From an uncultured bacterium (GTDB taxonomy: Bacteria > Patescibacteriota > Minisyncoccia > Phycocordibacterales > Phycocordibacteraceae): a stretch of DNA of 5,236 nt. Under the pieces are notes generated by a model. It was given only the letters and a program-made list of their open reading frames with translations. It did no database searches and was not told where the DNA came from. Position 1 is the stretch's first letter. Each line of letters begins with the position of its first letter. Below are positions 1 through 3,888 of the stretch, piece by piece. Location: assembly GCA_943914435.1 (NCBI GenBank), contig CALUBY010000054.1:1-5236 (forward strand), read 5' to 3'. The translations under genes were made by a program, and so were the position numbers.

Positions 1-59
1 ATACAGATTACTACAATGAAGATATATTGTCAATACGCGTCTTGCGTTTAACGCTTTAG
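1..59 (+). CDS. Possible C-terminal end of a gene truncated by the window edge
   Basis: One plus-strand frame starting at base 3 stays open for 18 codons and ends at a TAG (57-59). It would encode a tail reading roughly DYYNEDILSIRVLRLTL. The mix of charged and hydrophobic residues looks protein-like, but the stretch is too short to assign to a family. Composition is AT-rich, unlike the GC-rich lipoprotein gene that follows on the other strand. If real, it would converge on that gene across the 73-100 hairpin. Chance is a serious alternative for so short a frame. Confidence 0.25.
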   Translation, partial: TDYYNEDILSIRVLRLTL

Positions 60-68
60 GAGTGCATG

Positions 69-100
69 CAAAAGGCCCCGGACATGGGTGTCCGGGGCCT
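69..100 (-). terminator. Intrinsic terminator of the lipoprotein gene
   Basis: A perfect 12-bp GC-rich stem (73-84 with 89-100, core GGCCCCGGACA) closes a 4-nt loop. Read on the minus strand it is followed by TTTT (73-70). It lies about 35 nt beyond the lipoprotein stop codon, the right place and polarity for a Rho-independent terminator. On the plus strand there is no T tract, so it is probably one-directional. Confidence 0.85.
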
Positions 101-135
101 CGCTGTGTGGTAGTGAACGTCTCGGTCAGGGTTCG

Positions 136-432
136 TCACGTCGCCGGGCGACAGATGGCCTTTTCGCCCATATCGTTCGCCTCGCAGCTGAACGTCTTGC
201 CGTCCACGGTGGCTTTCCAGGTGGACTTCGTGATCCCCTGTTTTGCCTCGTCGATTGAGTCGACGTCCGTCGACATGGTGTTGTTGCCGAGGGCGAGTGC
301 CGTCTGGTACTTGAGATGGTCACCCCCCGTCGCGCCGGAGAGAGCGACACATCCGGAGAGCGAAACACCCCCGGAGATAGCGATGGCCGCGAGGGCGGCG
401 CAGACAGACAGTTTCTTCAAGGAACGCAGCAT
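136..432 (-). CDS. Small secreted lipoprotein of unknown function
   Basis: This 98-residue protein has a lipoprotein signal peptide: basic n-region (MLRSLKK), hydrophobic stretch 8-24, and lipobox L25-S26-G27-C28. It should be lipid-modified at Cys28 after signal peptidase II cleavage and held on the outer face of the membrane. The mature part is about 70 residues. Its C-terminal segment contains W72, C83 and C94, and the two cysteines could form a disulfide. That segment (pattern W-x-A-x-x-x-G-x-x-F-x-C) faintly recalls short lipoproteins of Proteobacteria, but this is from memory and unproven. The ATG is preceded by AGGAGG with 5-nt spacing (443-438), so the start is secure. The gene is about 60% G+C against 45-50% in its neighbours, which hints at different ancestry. 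Transcription ends at the hairpin at 73-100. No function can be assigned. Confidence 0.85.
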   Translation of the reverse strand: MLRSLKKLSVCAALAAIAISGGVSLSGCVALSGATGGDHLKYQTALALGNNTMSTDVDSIDEAKQGITKSTWKATVDGKTFSCEANDMGEKAICRPAT

Positions 433-546
433 TTCAACCTCCTCCTCGCTGTCGCCGGAATGGCGTTACGGCTCGCCCTGTGACGAGACCACAGCACACT
501 GATGCATACGCATATGCGCACATCTGCACGCGTTATACATTATTTT
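433..546. other. Intergenic region with a 22-nt alternating purine-pyrimidine tract
   Basis: This gap separates the lipoprotein start from the MFS stop; both genes lie on minus. Bases 502-523 alternate strictly between purine and pyrimidine and include the 10-bp palindrome CGCATATGCG (509-518). Such tracts can adopt Z-DNA under negative supercoiling. Upstream on the minus strand, a TATAAC box preceded by TG (revcomp of GTTATACA at 532-539) is a candidate -10 for the lipoprotein gene, with no clear -35. That would give a 5' leader of about 95 nt. No terminator with a T tract is visible after the MFS gene. Confidence 0.45.
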
Positions 547-1881
547 CTAATTTGGGTCAACCGTCACAACTGCTGATTCAGGTGCATTGAGATAGCGCGC
601 TGAAAGCTGACGATAATAGCGAGAGTTGAAGGCAATGATGGTCATGATGAGACCCAAGATGCCTCCCACAATAAATACGAGCGCAATACCGCGTGCGGGG
701 CCCGTACCAAACCAGTCACCAATAAGAGCAACGCCGGCACCGGTGGTCATGAAAGGAATAAAGATAAATTGCGTGAGTGGGCCCACAAGGAATGCGGTAA
801 CCGGTGACGCAGATTGCTCAATGCTTTGTGCAAATCCAAATACGCGACCCTGTCGTTCGTACGGCACTACCTTCTGGAACGTAGTATGTTCGGCCGCCTC
901 AGCATACGGACTAAGCAACATCCATATAAAGAATCCTATGGACAGAAGAATGATAGACGGTTGAATAGTGAAGAAAATACACACGGTCCACGTAATCATG
1001 TTCACGAGAAGCAAGGTACGCAGAGGGTTTTTCCCAAGGCCTGTTTTTGCAATGATGATGCCGCTCAGGATAAATGCGGTTGAAAGGACACCAATCAGCA
1101 CTCCCCAGGTTTGTACCGAGACAAGAGAAAGTCCATAGGCATCCATAAGTGCCATAAACATACCTCCAATAAAGTTGTTGAAGGTACTAAAGAATATGAG
1201 CGCAAAGAGGCCGGGAACTGCCGCAACTATGCGAATCGTTCCGCGTATATCCATACGCTTCTTTTCTACAGGCTCGCCCTCAACGTGTTCGGGACGCTTC
1301 TCGGGTATATCTACAAACAGTAGGTGGAGGAAGCAAAGAGCAGTACCGATGAGTGCAAACACGAGCACATAAAAGATGCCGCCCCAAGCAACAAGGAACC
1401 CGCTAATGACCGACGTCGTGAGGAAACCAATACCGGTTACCATACCCACAAGCCCATTCGCTTTGTCGCGTCTCTCCTCCGGAATTAAAAGCGTCACAAT
1501 TGTTGGAAGAGCGATGGAACGAAGGTTTCCGACTGTTACGCCAATCATAAGGAGTAGCACGAGCGCCCATAACACGACGCTCGACACATCTCGAAATGCC
1601 GCTGCCGGAGTAGAAATATAAAAAAGGAACGAAACGGCATACAAAGCGAAAGAGACAATGCTCGACCCAAGCATGACCGCTTTCTTCCGGTGGTGATCAA
1701 CAATGCTGCCAAACCAGAACCCCGAACCGGCAGTAAGAACGAGATACACTCCCGCGAGGAGGCCGGTTGCGAGTACAGACTGGGTCTCAAGGAATATCCA
1801 GAAGGTGAGCGCAAACCAAACCGTAAAGTTTACGATTGAGGCGATGGCTGTGTTAACGAGAATTGCGTAGAAGGCTTGCAT
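547..1881 (-). CDS. Major facilitator superfamily (MFS) transporter, EntS/MFS_3-like
   Basis: The protein (444 residues from ATG 1881) is a typical 12-helix MFS carrier of normal family length, acting in the cytoplasmic membrane by proton- or substrate-coupled exchange. The helix 2-3 loop carries motif A: G58, D62, R65, K66, K67 (text VDHHRKK). A hydrophilic linker (about 193-211, rich in E and K) joins the two six-helix halves. The halves repeat a cytoplasmic signature in equivalent places, PEERRDKANGL (134-144) and VPYERQGRVFG (339-349), which is characteristic of the EntS-like drug/siderophore exporter branch. The substrate cannot be read from sequence. The longest frame starts at GTG 1902, but neither start has a Shine-Dalgarno sequence. 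An extended -10 box (TGG-TAATAT, 1901-1893) overlaps the GTG-initiated codons, so transcription probably begins near 1886 and the ATG at 1881 is preferred. Stop is TAG. It stands as a single gene. Confidence 0.9.
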   Translation of the reverse strand: MQAFYAILVNTAIASIVNFTVWFALTFWIFLETQSVLATGLLAGVYLVLTAGSGFWFGSIVDHHRKKAVMLGSSIVSFALYAVSFLFYISTPAAAFRDVSSVVLWALVLLLMIGVTVGNLRSIALPTIVTLLIPEERRDKANGLVGMVTGIGFLTTSVISGFLVAWGGIFYVLVFALIGTALCFLHLLFVDIPEKRPEHVEGEPVEKKRMDIRGTIRIVAAVPGLFALIFFSTFNNFIGGMFMALMDAYGLSLVSVQTWGVLIGVLSTAFILSGIIIAKTGLGKNPLRTLLLVNMITWTVCIFFTIQPSIILLSIGFFIWMLLSPYAEAAEHTTFQKVVPYERQGRVFGFAQSIEQSASPVTAFLVGPLTQFIFIPFMTTGAGVALIGDWFGTGPARGIALVFIVGGILGLIMTIIAFNSRYYRQLSARYLNAPESAVVTVDPN

Positions 1882-1892
1882 AGGTGTGCTCG

Positions 1893-1901
1893 ATATTACC
1901 A
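1893..1901 (-). promoter_or_regulatory. Extended -10 promoter of the MFS gene (near-leaderless)
   Basis: Read on minus, TG (1901-1900), one base, then TAATAT (1898-1893) is a good extended -10 element. No convincing -35 lies 17 nt upstream, which extended -10 promoters tolerate. The predicted start point near 1886 leaves a leader of about 5 nt before ATG 1881. This fits the lack of a ribosome binding site. A transcription-start experiment has not been done, so this is inference from spacing. Confidence 0.5.
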
Positions 1902-1942
1902 CTAAAATCGTGGGGTAGGGTCTTTGTTATGGGGGACTATCA

Positions 1943-1966
1943 TCGATCCTTACAGGATCAGTACAC
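1943..1966 (-). repeat. 24-bp inverted repeat, left copy (after tRNA-Glu)
   Basis: This 24-nt sequence is the exact reverse complement of 2554-2577. Read in the direction of tRNA-Glu transcription (minus) it begins GTGTACTGATCC and ends GTAAGGATCGA. It contains a small hairpin of GATCC and GGATC around TGTAA. It ends 230 nt past the tRNA-Glu 3' end and lies about 40 nt upstream of the MFS -10 box. There is no T tract, so it is not a standard terminator. No target-site duplication is apparent outside the two copies. Confidence 0.9.
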
Positions 1967-2132
1967 GTTGCGGATTGTCTGCTTCGCTTCGCTTTCACTG
2001 CAGGAATCGGCCCGCTTTTTCTAACTCACTTCGTTCCTAAGAACGCTGGCCGCGGCTCGGCATCAGGTTTCGTTGACTCAACCTGGCTTTGCGCCTCCGC
2101 CGTTCGCACCCCCACTGGGTATACGATGCGCA
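1967..2132. other. Non-coding trailer region downstream of tRNA-Glu
   Basis: No convincing gene lies here. The stretch has several short inverted repeats: CGTTC-CTAA-GAACG (2032-2045), and CAGGTT with AACCTG enclosing GTTG-ACT-CAAC (within about 2064-2085). A short purine-rich GCGAAGCGAAG-type repeat occurs on minus (about 1980-1992). A minus-strand frame is open for about 35 codons but has only a TTG/GTG start, no ribosome binding site and falls in the structured trailer, so I do not call it. The region is best seen as a structured 3' trailer or element body between the tRNA-Glu hairpin and the 24-bp repeat. Confidence 0.5.
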
Positions 2133-2212
2133 ATTCCCTGTGGGATCTACAAAGTGCAACAGCCTCAAAGCTTACGCTTCAAGGCTGGCACATTTGTGAT
2201 CCCACGGGGAAT
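2133..2212 (-). repeat. Imperfect inverted repeat containing the 3' end of tRNA-Glu
   Basis: The last 16 nt of tRNA-Glu (2197-2212: 3' part of the T loop, T-stem 3' strand, acceptor 3' strand and discriminator) continue into the trailer. The whole stretch pairs with 2133-2171 further downstream on the transcript. Counting base by base gives about 34 pairs around a 4-nt loop (2172-2175), with one 2x2 mismatch, three small bulges and one G-U. Within tRNA territory 15 of the 16 trailing bases pair continuously, and the discriminator also pairs across a one-base bulge. The loop-proximal part (CAGCCT with AGGCTG) is regular. No T tract follows, so termination is not the obvious role. Confidence 0.85.
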
Positions 2213-2268
2213 CGAACCCCGATTTCCTGCGTGAAAGGCGGGCGTCCTAACCGTTAGACGATGGGACC
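2197..2268 (-). tRNA. tRNA-Glu (anticodon UUC)
   Basis: The 72-nt minus-strand sequence folds as a cloverleaf. The acceptor is GGTCCCA with TGGGATC (one G-U), the D arm GTCT/GGAC, and the anticodon loop CTTTCAC with anticodon TTC (bases 2235-2233). The T arm is CGGGG-TTCGATT-CCCCG and the discriminator is A. CCA is not encoded; the next bases are CAA, so the nucleotidyltransferase must add it. One oddity: the anticodon stem CCCGC/GCAGG has a C-A mismatch at the middle pair (C29 at 2240, A41 at 2228). The 3' end is part of the long inverted repeat with the trailer. It is divergent from tRNA-Ser and probably uses the mirrored promoter in the 77-nt spacer. Confidence 0.96.
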
Positions 2269-2294
2269 TTTCTCTATTTCTGTAGCACGTATCT

Positions 2295-2327
2295 ATCCTA
2301 CATTTTTGAGGCCAGAAATGCTAGGAT
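2295..2327. promoter_or_regulatory. Mirrored divergent promoter pair for tRNA-Glu and tRNA-Ser
   Basis: The spacer between the two tRNA 5' ends (2269-2345) holds an inverted repeat: ATCCTACATTT (2295-2305) and AAATGCTAGGAT (2316-2327), differing by one inserted base. Each arm supplies a TAGGAT box pointing to its own tRNA. The plus box is an extended -10 (TGC-TAGGAT, 2319-2327), giving a start near 2334, about 12 nt before tRNA-Ser. The minus box (2300-2295) gives a start near 2288, about 20 nt before tRNA-Glu. Only 21 bp separate the boxes, so the two polymerases would overlap and may compete. Neither has a good -35. Confidence 0.5.
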
Positions 2328-2345
2328 GCTTGGGTTCTGACCCCT

Positions 2346-2430
2346 GGAGAGGTGCGTGAGTGGTTGAAACGACCGGTTTCGAAAACCGGCATGCCGAAAG
2401 GTATCGGGAGTTCGAATCTCCCCCTCTCCG
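2346..2430 (+). tRNA. tRNA-Ser (anticodon CGA)
   Basis: The 85-nt sequence folds as a class II tRNA. The acceptor is GGAGAGG with CCTCTCC, and the anticodon stem CCGGT/ACCGG holds loop TTCGAAA with anticodon CGA (2380-2382). The long variable arm is TGCC-GAAA-GGTA (2392-2403), and the T arm is GGGAG-TTCGAAT-CTCCC. The discriminator G73 is the serine-type base. It reads UCG codons. CCA is not encoded; G73 is followed by CAAAAA. Its last 20 nt are repeated in inverted orientation in the trailer, so the 3' half can pair with downstream RNA. Confidence 0.97.
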
Positions 2431-2510
2431 CAAAAATGAAAGCCGCCTTCTGGTGGTTTTTATTTTTGCGGAGAGGAGTCCTGCTGGGAGCTGGACGGGG
2501 GAGATTCGAA
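2411..2510 (+). repeat. Long inverted repeat containing the 3' end of tRNA-Ser, with T-rich descending arm
   Basis: From the loop 2448-2451 outward, 2423-2447 pairs with 2452-2476 over 25 uninterrupted pairs (three G-U). This takes in the whole acceptor 3' strand of tRNA-Ser. After a 20-nt insertion (2477-2496) that itself forms a GTCC/GGAC hairpin, bases 2497-2510 are the exact reverse complement of 2411-2424 (T loop and T-stem 3' strand). The tRNA 3' end is thus copied in inverted orientation in two pieces. The descending arm contains TTTTTATTTTT (2457-2467), so a shorter inner hairpin (CCGCC/GGTGG) followed by this tract could work as an intrinsic terminator for the tRNA. Confidence 0.9.
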
Positions 2511-2511
2511 A

Positions 2512-2555
2512 ACCTTGTGAGCGTTTTCCGAATCTGCGAGGAAAACCCACAAGGT
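2512..2555 (+). repeat. Stem-loop in the tRNA-Ser trailer with an alternative partner
   Basis: ACCTTGTG (2512-2519) pairs with CACAAGGT (2548-2555), and inside it GTTTTCC (2523-2529) pairs with GGAAAAC (2540-2546), leaving a 10-nt loop. The descending side runs directly into the 24-nt repeat starting at 2554. The segment 2523-2534 can instead pair with 2503-2513 just upstream (GATTCGAAAAC against GATTCGGAAAAC, one bulge). The two folds exclude each other. Confidence 0.75.
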
Positions 2556-2577
2556 GTACTGATCCTGTAAGGATCGA
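2554..2577 (+). repeat. 24-bp inverted repeat, right copy (after tRNA-Ser)
   Basis: Exact reverse complement of 1943-1966. In the direction of tRNA-Ser transcription it reads the same as the left copy does for tRNA-Glu, with internal hairpin GATCC-TGTAA-GGATC (2561-2575). It begins 123 nt past the tRNA-Ser 3' end. Identity stops sharply at both edges. It is followed, 30 nt on, by the terminator of the opposing HAD gene. Confidence 0.9.
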
Positions 2578-2607
2578 AAGCGTACTCGCGTTCTCCTCCT
2601 TACTTTC

Positions 2608-2643
2608 AAAAAAGAAAAAGGGCGCACGCGTCAGCGTGCGCCC
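2608..2643 (-). terminator. Intrinsic terminator of the HAD gene
   Basis: A perfect 10-bp stem GGGCGCACGC (2620-2629) with GCGTGCGCCC (2634-2643) closes a 4-nt loop. On the minus strand it is followed by TTTTTCTTTTTT (2619-2608). It begins 6 nt after the HAD stop codon. The plus strand lacks a T run after the stem, so tRNA-Ser transcripts are not obviously stopped here. Confidence 0.93.
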
Positions 2644-2649
2644 AAGACT

Positions 2650-3777
2650 TTACCCAGTATAGAGTAGTCCTCGTTCGTTAAGGGCGAGGATTGAGTCAAC
2701 GGCCACATTCCCAGCGACCACCTCGTCAGCAATGATGAATCGCCGATTAGGCATCTCTCCGGGCATAAAGCAGTGATAGACGCCCGCAACGTCTGTTTTT
2801 GTAAGTCGTTCGAGAAGCCATGAGACATCCTCTCCTGCGAACCGCTTGCCGTACTGACTACTTGCCTCCATGAGGTGGCGAGCAACGGGCGCATTTCCCG
2901 GAAGCACGAATGTCGCGTGCGCACCCGGAAGCACGTCCGTAAGCATGCGTAAGCCCGTGAAGGCATCGTCAGCAAGGGTTAGGTGTAGGTCACGTGCAGA
3001 CACCCCGCTTTCAGTAAGTGCGGAACGAAGGAGATGATCTGCGCTCGCTTCCTTTGTTCCGGTGCGCGGTACGAGATAGATTGTAAACACGCCGTCTGTC
3101 GGTCTGCTTTCGTCGACGATATCAACGGTGGCATATTCGCCGACCGCGAGAAGGTGAGATGCAATACGAAATTTTAAGTCCGTTTTCTGCGCCTCGTCTT
3201 TTGGATTAATCTGAATACGCCAGAACAGCGGCTCCACATCGGTCCTGCCTTCAAGAAAAGCGGTGTCGTTTTCAAGAAGCGAAAGCGCACCAATCACATC
3301 ACCTCCAAGATCGATGCTCTTGAGGTGAGTAAGCATACGGGGTCTAAATTCTGCACCGCCAAGCGAATCCGCGAAGACGTGATCAACGGCATAGCCCGGT
3401 TCTTGCTGGCGCAGAAGTATACCCCCACCAAACCCAATGATGGCGGTGGGGTTTAATAGTCCCGCAAAGCGATCGAGGTGCTCGGGGGGCACGTAGCTGT
3501 ATCGGTCGGTGGCCTCATCCTTTTTAAGATTTGGCGGCGCCCGCGTATAACCATATTTTCGTGAATCCCTGAGTGCCTTACTTGCCATGACCATGCCGGT
3601 TTCCCGAGCCGTATTTATGACAAAAGGTCCTTTGCTGTGGATGAGTTCGTGAGCACGAATCTGCGAAGCTTTGCAGCCGGTGAGTGTGTTATCGAGATCA
3701 TAAATCCCAACATGGGGACCCTTGCGCATACGCTCTACCAGCAGGCTTGATCTGTATGGGTTTTCGAAAAACTCCAT
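2650..3777 (-). CDS. HAD-superfamily hydrolase (probable phosphatase, IIB-like)
   Basis: The 375-residue cytoplasmic protein carries HAD motif I as D27-L-D29-N-T31: nucleophile Asp27 and acid/base Asp29. Motif II is in VINTARETG (T56, with R58). A likely motif III is Lys242 (GTKEASADHLLRSAL), and motif IV is the acidic pair D270-D271 (TLADDAFTGLRML). The order and spacing suit the Cof/sucrose-phosphatase-type (class IIB) branch, in which the cap lies between motifs II and III. Here that interval is about 180 residues, larger than usual for the class. The natural substrate is unknown; a sugar phosphate or similar is a family-based guess. The start ATG at 3777 is chosen because GGAGG sits 7 nt upstream; the frame remains open to 3951, but that extension would cover the divergent promoter and the neighbour's start. 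The stop is followed at once by a strong terminator, so this is a single-gene unit, divergent from the ATP-grasp gene. Confidence 0.85.
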   Translation of the reverse strand: MEFFENPYRSSLLVERMRKGPHVGIYDLDNTLTGCKASQIRAHELIHSKGPFVINTARETGMVMASKALRDSRKYGYTRAPPNLKKDEATDRYSYVPPEHLDRFAGLLNPTAIIGFGGGILLRQQEPGYAVDHVFADSLGGAEFRPRMLTHLKSIDLGGDVIGALSLLENDTAFLEGRTDVEPLFWRIQINPKDEAQKTDLKFRIASHLLAVGEYATVDIVDESRPTDGVFTIYLVPRTGTKEASADHLLRSALTESGVSARDLHLTLADDAFTGLRMLTDVLPGAHATFVLPGNAPVARHLMEASSQYGKRFAGEDVSWLLERLTKTDVAGVYHCFMPGEMPNRRFIIADEVVAGNVAVDSILALNERGLLYTG

Positions 3778-3853
3778 TTCTTCCCCTCCCAATGTGAATG
3801 AACAGACTGGGGAGAATGTATACCAGGCCTTCTGAAGAGCACATGAAGGCAAC

Positions 3854-3879
3854 ATGATAGCCTTATCATAGGCTATACT
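3854..3879. promoter_or_regulatory. Divergent promoter region with nested palindromes (HAD / ATP-grasp)
   Basis: TATACT (3874-3879) is a good plus-strand -10 for the ATP-grasp gene, with a start near 3886. TATGAT (minus, 3870-3865) is a good -10 toward the HAD gene and would give a leader of about 80 nt. A second minus candidate, TGG-TATACA, lies closer to the HAD start near 3820. Two overlapping inverted repeats cover the boxes: ATGATA-GCCT-TATCAT (3854-3869), and ATAGCC (3857-3862) with GGCTAT (3871-3876). A regulator or the two polymerases competing could couple the genes. Convincing -35 boxes are absent. Confidence 0.45.
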
Positions 3880-3888
3880 GTGCGTACT

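Noticed and set aside
44..54. Short palindrome GCGTTTAACGC near the window start as a terminator
   Set aside because: The stem is only 4-5 bp with a tiny loop and is followed by just three T residues.
62..502. 146-codon plus-strand frame and an 80-codon minus-strand frame over the lipoprotein gene
   Set aside because: Both are shadows favoured by high G+C. The chosen frame has a signal peptide, a lipobox, a strong ribosome binding site and a matching terminator.
2006..2138. Minus-strand frame of about 35 codons in the tRNA-Glu trailer
   Set aside because: Only TTG or GTG starts, no ribosome binding site, and it begins inside the inverted tRNA copy; composition reflects hairpins rather than coding.
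2293..2550. 85-codon minus-strand open frame (contains a RRGGDSNSR-type stretch)
   Set aside because: It runs antisense through the whole tRNA-Ser and its trailer. The DSNSR-like text is the usual spurious translation of a tRNA-Ser T arm and acceptor, so it is not a gene.
1935..2585. Target-site duplication outside the 24-bp repeats
   Set aside because: Bases 1935-1942 and 2578-2585 do not match each other, so transposition is not directly supported.
2360..2662. 100-codon plus-strand open frame starting inside tRNA-Ser
   Set aside because: It begins within the tRNA, crosses the hairpins, the 24-nt repeat and the HAD terminator, and overlaps the HAD 3' end. It has no ribosome binding site of its own.
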